From: Actinomadura hallensis
GTDB taxonomy: Bacteria > Actinomycetota > Actinomycetes > Streptosporangiales > Streptosporangiaceae
Reading direction: 5' to 3'
Length of the DNA stretch: 64,000 nt
Assembly: GCF_006716765.1 (NCBI RefSeq)
Contig: NZ_VFPO01000001.1
Span: 248,001 to 312,000, forward strand
Part shown: positions 16,503-25,646 of the stretch, piece after piece
Layout: the number at the start of each line of letters is the position of its first letter
How positions within the stretch are numbered: position 1 is the first letter of the stretch
Notes under the pieces: model-generated
The model's input: only the letters and a program-made list of their open reading frames with translations
Database searches by the model: none
What the model was told of the DNA's origin: nothing
Position numbers and translations under genes: made by a program

Positions 16503-19146
16503 ATGCGGGTTGAGGCCCTTGGGCCGTTGGTCGTGACGGACCGGGGCGAGAACGTCGTGATCGGCGGGGCCCGGCTGCGGGTGCTGCTGATCAGGCTGGC
16601 GCTGGAGCCGGGGCGGACCGTCACCGTCGATTCGCTCGCCGCGGCGCTGTGGCCGGACGGCGGGCCCGGGGACCGGGTGCACGCGTTGCAGGCGCTCGTC
16701 CACCGGCTGCGGCGGCGCCTGCCCGCGGGACGGTTGCGGTCGGTGCCCGGCGGCTATGCCCTGGACGTCGATTCCGTCGACGTGCAGGAGTTCGAGCGGC
16801 TGGTCGCGGAGGGCGGCGGAGCGCTCCGGGCCGGGGACGCGCCGCTGGCCGCCGCGCGGTTGCGGGAGGCCCTGGGACTCTGGCGCGGGGACGCGCTGGC
16901 CGACGCGGCCGGGGCGCCGTTCGCGGACGCGGCGGCCGTGCGGCTGGAGGAGCTGCGGCTGTCGGCCACGGAGGACCGGGCGTCCGCCGAACTGGCCGCC
17001 GGCGCCGACCCCGGGCCGCTGGTGGCCGAGCTGGAGGAGCTGGCGGCCCGGCATCCGCTGCGGGAACGGCTTCGCGTCGTGCTGGTGAAGGCCCTGCATC
17101 GGGCGGGGCGCTCCGCCGAGGCGCTCGCGGTGTTCGAGGGGTTCAGGCGCACCCTGGCCGAGGAGCTGGGCACCGATCCGGGGCGCGAGTTGCAGGACGC
17201 CTATGTGATCGTCCTGCGGGACGCGCCGCGCGAACGGGTCAGGGGCAATCTGCGGGTGCCGCGCAGCAGCTTCGTCGGCCGGGAGGACGAGCGCGCGTGG
17301 GTCGCCCGGCGGCTCTGGGAGGGACGGCTCGTCACGCTCGTCGGAACCGGGGGCGCGGGGAAGACGCGGCTGGCGACCACGATCGCGGCGGAGCTGGGCG
17401 GGCGGTTCCCCGGCGGGGTGTGGCTGGTGGAGCTGGCCGCGGTGCGCGACCCCGGCGAGGTGCGCGGGGCGGTCGCGGCCGTGCTCGGGCTGCGGGACGG
17501 CGCCGACCTGGCCGAGGCGCTGCCGGCGGACGAGACGCTGATCGTCCTCGACAACTGCGAGCACGTGGTGGACGCGGCGGCCCGGCTCGCCGACGAGCTG
17601 CTCGGCGCCTGCTCCGGCCTGCGCGTCCTCGCGACCAGCCGGGAACGCCTCGGGGTGGACGGCGAGGCGCTGTGCCCCGTGCCGCCGCTCGGCCTCCCGG
17701 CGGCGATCGAGTTGTTCACCGAGCGGGCCGCGGCCGTGCGGCCCGGGTTCACCGGCGACGACACCGAGACGATCGGGAGCGTCTGCCGGAGGCTGGACGG
17801 CCTGCCGCTGGCGATCGAGCTCGCCGCGGCCCGGATGCGCTCGATGTCGCCGGACCAGCTCGCCGCCCGCCTCGGCGACCGCTTCCGCCTGCTGGGCGAC
17901 GGGCACCGCACCGCCCTGTCCCGGCACCGGACGCTGCGGGCCGTCGTCGAGTGGAGCTGGAACCTCCTGGACGAGGGGGAACGCCGGTTCGCCGAGCGGC
18001 TCTCGGTGTTCCCCGGCATGATCACGCCCGGGACCGCCGCCCGCGTGACCGGCCGCCCGGACGCCCTGGACGTCCTGGACTCCCTGGCCGACCGGTCGCT
18101 GCTCCAGGCCGTGGACGGGCCCGAGCCGCGCTTCCGCATGCTGGAGACCATCCGGGAGTACGGGCGGGAGCGGCTGGCCGAGGCGGGGGAGACCGACCGG
18201 GTCCGGGCCGCGCACCTCGCGTGCTTCCTGGACCTGGCGGAACGGGCCGAGCCGCACCTGCGCCGCCCCGAGCAGCTCGAATGGATCGCCCTGCTCGCCG
18301 CCGAACGCGACAACATCCTCGCGGCGCTCCAGTTCGCCACCGACCGCGGCGACGCCGGATCGGCCGTGCGGCTCGGCGCCGCGATGGCGGCGTTCTGGAT
18401 GATCCAGGGCGATCACGCGGAGGCGGCGCGGCGGTTGCGGGCCGCGCTGAACGTGGAGCGCCGCGGACCCGTCCCCCGGGACGCGGAGGCCGCCGCGCTC
18501 GGCGGCTACCTGTTCAACACCGTGATGTCCGGCGGCGACGCCCGCGACGACCCCCTGGTCGGCAGGCGGCCCGGGCCCGCGCCGCATCCGCTCGCGGCGC
18601 TGATCGAGCCCGCGGCCGCGCTGCTCGCCGACGACGCCGCCGGCGGCGTGGCCGCGGTCGACCGGCGGCTGCCCGAACCCGACCCGTGGACACGGGCGGC
18701 GCTGCACCTGATGCGCGCGATGCTCAACGGCAACCGCGGCGAGATGGACGCCGTCCACAGGGACATCGCCGTCGCCCAGGACGGTTTCCGCGAGGCGGGC
18801 GACCGGGCGGGGCTCGCTCTCTCGCTCACCTTCGCGGCGGACACCCAGACCGTCGCCGGACGCTTCACCGACGCGATCACCACGCTGGAGGAGGCGATCG
18901 GGCTGCTGCGCGAGCTGGGGCAGGACGACGCCGGCATGCAGCGCGTCATGCTCGCCATCGCCCGCGCCCGGTCGGGCGACGCGAGCGGGGCGCGGGAGGA
19001 GCTGACCGCGATGACCTCCCCGGGATCGGGGACCCCGGCGCGCCACCTGGTGCCCGCCCTGCTCGCCCTGGGGGACCTCGCGCGTCACCGCGGGTCCGTG
19101 GACGAGCGCGCTCGCCCTGCTCGACGATCAGCTCCGGCGCCGGTAG
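16503..19146 (+). pseudogene. AfsR/SARP-type NB-ARC regulator, frameshifted and truncated
   Basis: The N-terminus is a SARP winged helix plus BTAD domain (VEALGPLVVTDRGENVVIGG, ALQALVHRLRRRLP, LRERLRVVLVKALHRAGR). An NB-ARC ATPase follows (Walker A LVGTGGAGKTRLA; ETLIVLDNCEHVVDA), then TPR-like helices. The reading frame runs intact to about 19106. There it slips: one extra base after the GAC-GAG codons moves the expected DEALALLDDQL continuation into another frame, which stops at 19146, overlapping the 3' end of the exporter permease. Related regulators normally carry 100-150 further residues. In the undisturbed frame the ORF continues to 20447 entirely antisense to the exporter genes, which I do not believe. 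Truncated gene or sequence error. Confidence 0.6.
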
Positions 19147-19949
19147 GCGTACACGGCCAGCGGGCAGAACACGGCGAGGAAACCCGCCGACCACAGCAGC
19201 GTCATCGTCGCCGCGCCGGCGACGGGCCCGCCGGTCAGCAGCCCGCGCGAGGCCTCCACGGCGTCGCTGACCGGGTTGACCCTGACCCACGCCTGCAGCC
19301 AGCCCGGCAGTGTGTCCGCGGGGACGACCATGTCCGTCCCGAACGCCAGCGGGAAGATCCCGAGGAACGCGACCGTCTGGACGACGACCTCCTCCTTGAT
19401 CAGCACCCCGATGAGGACGTTGATCCACCCCATCGCGAAGCCCAGCGCGGTCGCCAGCGCGGCCGCCGCCACCGCCGACGGCGCATCGGTCTCGACACGG
19501 AACCCCAGCAGGTACCCGGTGGCGAACAGCACGGCGGCCGCGAGGACGTAGCGGATCAGGTCGCCCAGGACGATGCCGGTGAGCGGCGCGGACCGGCCGA
19601 TCGGAAGGCTGCGGAACCGGTCGAACACGCCCTTCTTGATGTCGGTGTTGATGCTGAGGCCGGTGGACAGCATCCCCACGAGCAGCATGGTCATCACCAG
19701 GACGCCGGGAAAGACGTACTGCAGGTACTCCCGGGTGGACCCGGCGACCGCGCCGCCGAACAGGTACACGAACAGCAGCAGGAAGACGATCGGCACGAAC
19801 ACCGCGTCGCCGAGCAGCCCGGGGTTCCGCCGGGTCTTGGTCAGGCTGCGTCCGGCGAGCAGCAGGCTGTGCCGCGCCAGCCGGAACCGGCGCCTCCCGG
19901 CCGCCTCGTCCCGCACACCCGCGCCCGCTTCCAGGACGATGTCGCTCAC
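19128..19949 (-). CDS. ABC-2 type exporter permease (DrrB-like)
   Basis: 273 residues with six membrane segments: VFVPIVFLLLFVYLFGG, YVFPGVLVMTMLLVG, YVLAAAVLFATGYLL, ALATALGFAMGWINVLIGV, VAFLGIFPLAFGTDMV and a last one near the C-terminus (LLWSAGFLAVFCPLAVYAY). The conserved cytoplasmic loop KGVFDRFRSLPI is typical of DrrB-type drug exporters. GTG at 19949 overlaps the ATPase stop (GTGA). The C-terminus ends in RRRS, and its 3' end overlaps the broken SARP gene on the other strand. It likely forms a half-size drug or lipid exporter with the ATPase. Confidence 0.9.
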   Translation of the reverse strand: MSDIVLEAGAGVRDEAAGRRRFRLARHSLLLAGRSLTKTRRNPGLLGDAVFVPIVFLLLFVYLFGGAVAGSTREYLQYVFPGVLVMTMLLVGMLSTGLSINTDIKKGVFDRFRSLPIGRSAPLTGIVLGDLIRYVLAAAVLFATGYLLGFRVETDAPSAVAAAALATALGFAMGWINVLIGVLIKEEVVVQTVAFLGIFPLAFGTDMVVPADTLPGWLQAWVRVNPVSDAVEASRGLLTGGPVAGAATMTLLWSAGFLAVFCPLAVYAYRRRS

Positions 19950-20902
19950 GCCGCCGCCTCCTCCTCCGTGCCGTGGCCGGTGAGGGTGAAGAAGACCTCG
20001 TCGAGGCTGGGCAGCCGGAGCGACAGTTCGCTGACGCCGATTCCGGCGGCCTCCAGCCTCCGGACGACCTCGGCGAACGCGCTCTCCCCGTCCCCGCCGA
20101 CGGGCACGCCGACCACGTCCCGGCGCGGGGTCTCGGCGCCGTGCCCGGACACCGCGTTCAGGATCGCGGCGACCTCGATGAGCCGTCCCGGGTCGCGCGG
20201 CCGCGCGACGATCGTCCGGCCGCCGGCGATCCGCTTCAGCTCGGCGGGCGTGCCGGACGCGATGACCGCGCCCCGGTCGATCACGGTGATCTCGTCGGCG
20301 AGGGCGTCGGCCTCCTCCAGGTACTGCGTGGTCAGCAGGACCGTGCCGCCGTCGCGGGTCATCGACCGGATCAGCCGCCACGCCTCCTCCCGCCGGCCGG
20401 GGTCGAGGCCCGTCGTGGGCTCGTCCAGGAAGATCACGTCGGGGTGACCGATCATGCTCGCGGCCAGGTCGAGCCGGCGGCGCATCCCGCCGGAGTAGGC
20501 GGAGACCCGGCGTCCGGCGTCCTCCGTCAGCTCGAACCGCTCCAGCAGTTCGGCGGCGCGGGCCCGCGCCTCGGCCTTGCGCAGGTCGAGCAGCCGTCCG
20601 ATGAGGACGAGGTTCTCCATGGCGGTGAGGTCCTCGTCCACGGACGCGTACTGCCCGGTGAGGCCGATCCTCTCCCGCACCTTCGCGGCGTCCCTGACGA
20701 CGTCCAGCCCGCAGACCTCCGCCCTGCCCGCGTCGGGGCGGAGCAGCGTCGCGAGGACCCGCACCGCAGTCGTCTTCCCCGCGCCGTTGGGGCCCAGGAC
20801 GCCGAGCACCGTGCCCGGCCGGGCCGCCAGCTCCACCCCGGCGAGGGCCGTCGTATCACCGAACCGTTTGATCAGGCCGTGGGCCTGGAACGCGTAATCC
20901 AT
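19946..20902 (-). CDS. ABC exporter ATP-binding protein (DrrA-like)
   Basis: 318 residues of the daunorubicin-resistance DrrA family. Walker A is GPNGAGKTT, the signature is SAYSGGMRRRLDLAAS, and Walker B is VIFLDEPTTGLDP; the switch histidine is replaced in LLTTQYLEEADALAD, as in other DrrA proteins. The C-terminal 80 residues carry the DrrA-specific region (LSLRLPSLDEVFFTLTG). ATG at 20902 has no clear ribosome site and may be leaderless. It pairs with the permease downstream. The substrate is unknown. Confidence 0.93.
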   Translation of the reverse strand: MDYAFQAHGLIKRFGDTTALAGVELAARPGTVLGVLGPNGAGKTTAVRVLATLLRPDAGRAEVCGLDVVRDAAKVRERIGLTGQYASVDEDLTAMENLVLIGRLLDLRKAEARARAAELLERFELTEDAGRRVSAYSGGMRRRLDLAASMIGHPDVIFLDEPTTGLDPGRREEAWRLIRSMTRDGGTVLLTTQYLEEADALADEITVIDRGAVIASGTPAELKRIAGGRTIVARPRDPGRLIEVAAILNAVSGHGAETPRRDVVGVPVGGDGESAFAEVVRRLEAAGIGVSELSLRLPSLDEVFFTLTGHGTEEEAAA

Positions 20903-21057
20903 GCACGTGAGGCTGCCGCCGCCCGCTCACAGATCCCTCACACGCTCATCGGCCCCGGTCGCGCCCGCGTCGGCGGCGGGCCGGCCGGAAGCCGCGGGAG
21001 GCGCCGCGGCCGCGGCCTCCGCGTCCCCGGATGGAACGAGGAGGCCGCGCCGCGCGG

Positions 21058-21360
21058 TCACCTCATGTCGAACTTGGCCTTGTGGCCCTCCACGGAGGTG
21101 ACCGTGATCTGGACCGGGCCGACCTGGGCGGTCTCGCCGACCGGGATCTTGGCCGGTCGCGACCCCTGGACGGACAGCGTCACCCCCGCGTCACCGATGT
21201 CGATGACCCGGACGTCCAGACCGTTGACCTCCAGGATCTGGTCGGCGCCGGACACGGTCACGTGGCACTCGTCGTTCTTGCACGAGTACGAGTTGCAGCC
21301 GGTGAGCACGAGCGCGCCGCCGAGCGCCAGAGCGGCCAGACCGTGAACAGAACGGGACAA
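21058..21360 (-). CDS. Small secreted lipoprotein
   Basis: 100 residues. A lipoprotein signal peptide (LAALALGGALVLTGC) ends at Cys22. The mature part is a beta-rich domain with two more cysteines (YSCKNDECHVTVSG) followed by repeated V-x-V strands. TTG at 21360 is well placed after GGGGAGGA. No family is recognised. It probably sits on the outer face of the membrane. It does not overlap its neighbours and appears to be a single-gene unit. Confidence 0.8.
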   Translation of the reverse strand: MSRSVHGLAALALGGALVLTGCNSYSCKNDECHVTVSGADQILEVNGLDVRVIDIGDAGVTLSVQGSRPAKIPVGETAQVGPVQITVTSVEGHKAKFDMR

Positions 21361-21453
21361 AGAGTCCTCCCCTTGTTTCAGTGCGTCAATGGGGATGGAT
21401 GTACGCGAACGCCGTTCGGTTCCTTTTCCGGGCGACTTTTCCGGGCGGGCCGC

Positions 21454-22767
21454 TCAGGCGGGGAGGGAGGCGTGGCGCGGGCCGGCCACGGTGAGCTTGT
21501 CGAGGACCGCGGCGCGCACCGCGGCGACCACCTCGTCCCTCCGGTCGTCGAGGGAGCCCTCGCGGATGGCCTTCGCCAGGTCGTCGTCGGACTCGCAGCC
21601 CAGCTTCCGCAGGCGTTCCCGATGGGCCTCCGCGTGGGCCTCGCCCAGCAGGATCTCCCGGCGCGCGATGCGGAGCGCGGACGCGGCCACGCGGGCGTGG
21701 AAGCGGAGCCGCTCGTCCGGCTGCTCCGCCTCGATGAGGAAGGCCCCCACCGCGTCGAGCAGGGTGGACGCGCCGGGGCGGTCGTGCGGCGGCGCCGGCG
21801 TGCCGCGCGCGGTCTCCAGCGGGTCTTCGAGCGTCACCGGCTCCGCCAGGCCGAGGGCCAGCAGAAGGTCGAACTCCTGCTCGCAGACCCTCCGGCCCAG
21901 GACGGCGTACTCGATCGACCGGTCGGCCCCGCTCAGGAACCGCTCGGCCTGGAGGCGGCACAGGATCGTCCAGCGCAGCGTGCCGAAGACCTCCCACCAG
22001 CGGAGCTCCTCCGGGGTGGGCGGGGTGCCGCCCGCGGCGGCGTAACCCGCCAGGAGGTCCTCGCGGGGGCCGAAGCCGCCGACCGGGTGCGGGGAGCCGA
22101 AGCGCCACGCCTTCACGCACAGCCAGCCGAGGTCCTCGGCGGGGTCGCCGAGGTGGGTCAGCTCCCAGTCGAGGACGCCGGTCACCCCGTTCTCGTCGAT
22201 CATCAGGTTGCCGTTGCGGAAGTCGCCGTGGACGACGGTCCGCCGCCCCGACGCGGGCGGCCGGTTCTCGCGCAGCCAGCGCAGCGCCAGCTCGACGGGG
22301 GGACGCGGCTCGCGGAAGTCCTCGTAGAAGGCGACGAGGACGTCGAGCGGGTCCTCGTCGGACAGGCCGGGGACGGGCTGCATCGTGTGCAGCCGGGCCA
22401 GGATCTCGCCCAGCTCGCGGGCGAGGCGGCCGCGCACGTCCGCGAACCTCTCGTCGCGCAGCAGCCTCCTCGGGATCGTCTCGCCCGACAGCCGCTCCAT
22501 GATCAGGAAGGGGGCGCCCGCCAGGTCGTCGCCGTGGTCGACCAGCGCGGGGACGGGCACGCCGGCGTCGGCGGCGGAGACGAGCAGCGCGGCCTCGCGC
22601 GCCATCGCGGAGGTGTCCAGGCCGCCCGGCTGCTCGCGGCGCAGGATCAGCGGGCGGCCGTCCGCGTCGAACGACCACGTCTCGCGGCTGGCGCCGCCCG
22701 ACAGGCGGGCGAGGTTCGACACGGGCCCGCCCAGGCGTGCGGCGAGCGCGGCTTCCACGGCGCTCAT
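21454..22767 (-). CDS. APH-family phosphotransferase (ACAD10/11-like) with DUF6285-like tail
   Basis: 437 residues. The aminoglycoside-phosphotransferase-like fold has its catalytic loop in TVVHGDFRNGNLMIDENG and the metal motif in GVLDWELTHLGDPAEDLGW. From about residue 330 a second helical domain (LLDAVGAFLIEAEQPDERL to the end) resembles the DUF6285 tail found on these kinases. The family is related to the kinase domain of human ACAD10/11, which phosphorylates 4-hydroxyacyl-CoAs. Here a TetR regulator lies upstream on the same strand (83-bp gap). A role in hydroxyacid or xenobiotic breakdown is an inference. Confidence 0.88.
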   Translation of the reverse strand: MSAVEAALAARLGGPVSNLARLSGGASRETWSFDADGRPLILRREQPGGLDTSAMAREAALLVSAADAGVPVPALVDHGDDLAGAPFLIMERLSGETIPRRLLRDERFADVRGRLARELGEILARLHTMQPVPGLSDEDPLDVLVAFYEDFREPRPPVELALRWLRENRPPASGRRTVVHGDFRNGNLMIDENGVTGVLDWELTHLGDPAEDLGWLCVKAWRFGSPHPVGGFGPREDLLAGYAAAGGTPPTPEELRWWEVFGTLRWTILCRLQAERFLSGADRSIEYAVLGRRVCEQEFDLLLALGLAEPVTLEDPLETARGTPAPPHDRPGASTLLDAVGAFLIEAEQPDERLRFHARVAASALRIARREILLGEAHAEAHRERLRKLGCESDDDLAKAIREGSLDDRRDEVVAAVRAAVLDKLTVAGPRHASLPA

Positions 22768-22849
22768 GCGCGGAAGGGGAGGGAGAGAGGGCGGTCCACG
22801 GATCTCCTTCGGGTCGACGGGCCCGGTGCGGACGGGCTCGGTGGTCGGC

Positions 22850-23470
22850 TCAGGTCGGCAGTCCGAGGGCGCGGACGGTGAGGGCGTCGAGCGTGTCGAG
22901 GAGACGCCCGGCGTCCGCCTCGTCGCCCTGGACCAGGCACAGGTATAGCGAGCGGTCCACCATCGTGGCCAGGGCGTGGGCCGTCATCTCGGGGTCGAGG
23001 TCGGGCGGGACCAGCCCGTCCCGCTGCCAGCGCGCGATCGCCTGCGCCGACCGGGCGGCCGAGTCGGCCCGGTGCTTGCGCCGCATCTCCTGGAACTCGA
23101 CGTTGAACGTCGCGACCTGCTCGATGATCGCCATCATCTTCGCGTTGCGCCGGTAGGCCTCGTAGTAGGCGCGGTTGGCGTGGCGGAGACGCTCGGCGGG
23201 GGAGGAGCCCGGGGCGGGTTCGAGGGCGTGCCCCGTCATGTCCGCGAAGAGCCGGTCGGCGACCTCCAGGAACACCGCCTCCTTGGACGGGAAGTACGTG
23301 TAGAAGGAGCCGTAGGCCACGCCGGCGCGGCCGGTGATGTGCGCGACGCGGGTCTCCAGGAATCCGCGCTCCTCGAAGACCTCGCGCGCGGCGGCGAGAA
23401 GGCGCTCCCTGGTGCGGGCTCCCCGCTCGGTGAGCGGCGCCTGGCCGCCCGCGCCGTCCCCGCTCCGCAT
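22850..23470 (-). CDS. TetR family transcriptional regulator
   Basis: 206 residues. The N-terminal TetR DNA-binding unit reads TRERLLAAAREVFEERGFLE, then ITGRAGVAYGSFYTYFPSKEA. The ligand-binding half is helical. ATG at 23470 (AAAGGAA upstream) is preferred over the TTG at 23500, which overlaps a promoter element. The gene diverges from the VOC and decarboxylase-like genes; a palindrome at 23546-23559 covers its own -35. It likely controls both directions. Confidence 0.9.
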   Translation of the reverse strand: MRSGDGAGGQAPLTERGARTRERLLAAAREVFEERGFLETRVAHITGRAGVAYGSFYTYFPSKEAVFLEVADRLFADMTGHALEPAPGSSPAERLRHANRAYYEAYRRNAKMMAIIEQVATFNVEFQEMRRKHRADSAARSAQAIARWQRDGLVPPDLDPEMTAHALATMVDRSLYLCLVQGDEADAGRLLDTLDALTVRALGLPT

Positions 23471-23493
23471 GACCGTCGTTCCTTTCGCCGGGC

Positions 23494-23559
23494 TTGACAA
23501 TCCGATGTCGGGAGGAACAGTATCCGAGCATCGGGAAAGTTGATATGACTGTCAAGTCA
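23494..23559. promoter_or_regulatory. Divergent TetR/VOC promoters with operator
   Basis: Rightward: TTGACA (23494-23499) with CAGTAT 18 bp on. Leftward: TTGACA (complement of 23550-23555), a 17-bp spacer and GATGCT. The inverted repeat TGACT-GTCA-AGTCA (23546-23559) covers the leftward -35, the expected place for TetR autoregulation. Confidence 0.55.
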
Positions 23560-23645
23560 GCTGCGGGGGCGCCGCCCGGGCGCGGCCGCCGCAGTGCGCG
23601 GCCGCGTCGGGCGACGCGACCCCGGTCCCGCTCCGAGGAGGTCTC

Positions 23646-24227
23646 ATGACCGGCGGCAACACCGAGTTCGAGCTCGGCGGCATCAACCATCTGGCGCTCG
23701 TGTCGTCCGACATGAAGCGCACCATCGACTTCTACTCCGGCGTTCTCGGAATGCCGCTGATCAAGACGCTGGAACTGCCGGGCGGCCTGGGCCAGCACTT
23801 CTTCTTCGACTGCGGCGGCGGCGACTGCCTGGCGTTCTTCTGGTTCCCGGACGCGCCCGACCCCGTCCCCGGCATCTCGGCGCCCGCGGGCCGCCCCGAG
23901 CAGGGCGAGCTGCTCAGCGCCGTCGGGTCGATGAACCACGTGGCGTTCCACGTCCCCGTCGACAAGTTCGAGGAGTACCGGCGCCGCCTGCGCGACAAGG
24001 GCGTCGAGGTCAGCCCGATCCTCAACCACGACGACAGCCCGCTCGGCATCTCCCCCGACGTGAACGAGGGCGTGTTCGTCCGCTCCTTCTACTTCCAGGA
24101 CCCGGACGGGATCCTCCTGGAGTTCGCCTGCTGGACCCGCACGTTCGACGAGTCGGACGTGTCGCACGAGCCCAAGACCGCCGCCGACCGGACGGCCCCC
24201 AAGGAGAAGCATGCCGCGACTGCGTGA
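23646..24227 (+). CDS. VOC (glyoxalase/dioxygenase superfamily) protein
   Basis: 193 residues with two beta-alpha-beta-beta-beta modules. Metal ligands of the VOC fold are visible: His in GGINHLALVSSD, His in SMNHVAFHVPVD, and Glu in ILLEFACWT. The spacing fits extradiol-dioxygenase-like or isomerase-type members. ATG at 23646 follows GAGGAGG. Its 3' end overlaps the next gene by 17 bp, so they are co-translated. Control by the divergent TetR is likely. The reaction is not determined by sequence. Confidence 0.88.
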   Translation: MTGGNTEFELGGINHLALVSSDMKRTIDFYSGVLGMPLIKTLELPGGLGQHFFFDCGGGDCLAFFWFPDAPDPVPGISAPAGRPEQGELLSAVGSMNHVAFHVPVDKFEEYRRRLRDKGVEVSPILNHDDSPLGISPDVNEGVFVRSFYFQDPDGILLEFACWTRTFDESDVSHEPKTAADRTAPKEKHAATA

Positions 24228-24849
24228 AGTCCCCCGTGCCGAGGTCACCGACGAGCTGATCCTCTTCTTCTACGACCGCCTGTTCGGGCCGGACCGCGAC
24301 CCGGCGGTCGACCACGGCACGGCCACCGGCTCCCCCGGCGACTGGTGGACGGTCTTCGCGCAGTCCCCGGACGTGTTCCGCCACGCGGTCAAGGGCTTCC
24401 AGCTGTACCGGAACGCCGACCTGGACCCGGCGCTGCGCGAGCTCGGCCAGTGCCGGGCCGGGTGGGCGCGCGGCAGCCAGTTCGTCTTCTCGCAGCACTG
24501 CAAGCAGATGCGGGCGCTCGGCATGCCCGAGGAGAAGATCGAGGCGATCCCGCACTGGCAGACCGCCGACTGCTACTCGCCGCTGGAACGCGCCGTCCTC
24601 GCCTACACCGACGCACTCGTCCTGGACGGCGGCCGCGTCCCGGACCGGGTCTTCGACGTCCTCAAGGAGCACCTCTCCGACAAGGAGATCCTCCAGCTCA
24701 CCTACATCACCTGCATGTACGAGATGCACGCGACGATGTGCAGGGCGCTGCGGCTGGAGTTCGACGACCGCCCCGAGCCGGTCGAGGAGGTCGCGGCCCC
24801 CGAGGGCTACGGCGCCCGCGACATCTCCGCCGACCTCACCGGCACCTGA
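24211..24849 (+). CDS. Carboxymuconolactone decarboxylase-like (AhpD-fold) protein
   Basis: 212 residues, all-helical. The AhpD-type core is seen in GQCRAGWARGSQFVFSQHCK and YSPLERAVLAYTDALVLDGG, followed by LSDKEILQLTYITCMYEM. AhpD itself has a redox CxxC; here the place reads FSQHC, so the thiol-peroxidase relay is probably absent and a decarboxylase or binding role is more likely. It overlaps the VOC gene by 17 bp. With the VOC protein and the APH-like kinase it may form a TetR-controlled catabolic set (inference). Confidence 0.85.
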   Translation: MPRLREVPRAEVTDELILFFYDRLFGPDRDPAVDHGTATGSPGDWWTVFAQSPDVFRHAVKGFQLYRNADLDPALRELGQCRAGWARGSQFVFSQHCKQMRALGMPEEKIEAIPHWQTADCYSPLERAVLAYTDALVLDGGRVPDRVFDVLKEHLSDKEILQLTYITCMYEMHATMCRALRLEFDDRPEPVEEVAAPEGYGARDISADLTGT

Positions 24850-24890
24850 CCCGCCGTCCGCCCGGCGGCGCGCCCTGCCCGCACGCCCCG

Positions 24891-24990
24891 CGACCCAGGC
24901 CGTGCGACTCCGGCGGCGCGACCCAGGCCGTGCGACTCCGGCGGCGCGACCCAGGCCGTGCGACTCCGGCGGCGCGACCCAGGCCGTGCG
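24891..24990. repeat. 28-bp tandem repeat, 3.6 copies
   Basis: Copies start at 24891, 24919, 24947 and 24975 with the unit opening CGACCCAGGCCGTGCGACTC. They are contiguous, without spacers, and lie 41 bp after the stop of the AhpD-fold gene. The rest of the 310-bp gap (to 25160) contains no gene that I can see. Confidence 0.9.
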
Positions 24991-25160
24991 GCCTCGGCCG
25001 TGGGGGGCTCGTGACGATCAAAACCGTCGCGGCGGATCGATAACGCGGCGGGGGGCGGGGGCGCCAATGAATCGCGGGCGGGCTCGTTTTTCTGGTGGCT
25101 TGAGTTTCCTCAGAAGATCAGGGGGAAATCAGGCTGCTAGAGGGAACGGAGGCGAATGGC

Positions 25161-25583
25161 ATGGAGGTCGTTCTTGAAATGACCCTGCCGAGGAACGCCG
25201 AGAGCGCTCCGCTGGTGCGGCACACGCTCGATGCCTCTCTCCGCGGGCTCGGGGTCGCCTCCGAGATCCGTGCCGATATCGCGCTCGCTTTGGGGGAGGC
25301 GTGCGCGAACGTCATCCAGCACGCGACCAATGGAACCGAGTACGAGGTCCGTGCGCGGATGGACGAGGCGAGATGCGTCGTCGAGGTCATCGACGGGGGC
25401 GGCGTGAACGGCGCCGCCGTGATGGGTGTCGAAGCCGAGTGGGGGAATGAGGAGGCCGCGCCCCTCGCCGAACACGGACGGGGGCTGCAGCTGATGCGGG
25501 CGTTCACGGAGGAGTTGAGAATCGCCGACCGCGTCCAGCGGGAGGGCGCGATCGTCCATTTCGAAAAGTCGCTGGCCGGCTGA
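25161..25583 (+). CDS. RsbW-like anti-sigma-type ATPase
   Basis: 140 residues, the normal length of a stand-alone HATPase of the RsbW/SpoIIAB class. N-box: LALGEACANVIQHATNG; G1: VEVIDGGGVNG; G2: LAEHGRGLQLMRAFTEEL. These proteins use ATP to bind and block sigma factors or to phosphorylate anti-anti-sigma partners; neither partner is nearby. ATG at 25161 follows GGAGGCGAATGGC. It is convergent with the secreted LPVTG protein, with a small hairpin between. Confidence 0.9.
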   Translation: MEVVLEMTLPRNAESAPLVRHTLDASLRGLGVASEIRADIALALGEACANVIQHATNGTEYEVRARMDEARCVVEVIDGGGVNGAAVMGVEAEWGNEEAAPLAEHGRGLQLMRAFTEELRIADRVQREGAIVHFEKSLAG

Positions 25584-25591
25584 CGGGGCGA

Positions 25592-25619
25592 CGGCCCGGA
25601 GGGAGCACCCGCCGGGCCG
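25592..25619. terminator. Short GC hairpin between convergent genes
   Basis: CGGCCCGG (25592-25599) pairs with CCGGGCCG (25612-25619) across a 12-base loop. Position between two convergent stops supports a bidirectional terminator; there is no T-run. Confidence 0.45.
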
Positions 25620-25646
25620 CCGCGGAGCAGGTCAGGGAGGGCCGGG

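Noticed and set aside
19147..20447. The SARP frame stays open to 20447, giving a 1314-residue reading frame.
   Set aside because: Beyond 19130 it is the exact antisense of the exporter permease and ATPase, with Arg/Gln/Pro-rich nonsense composition.
24891..24990. A 28-bp repeat, a length seen in CRISPR arrays.
   Set aside because: Copies are contiguous with no spacers, and no cas genes are present.
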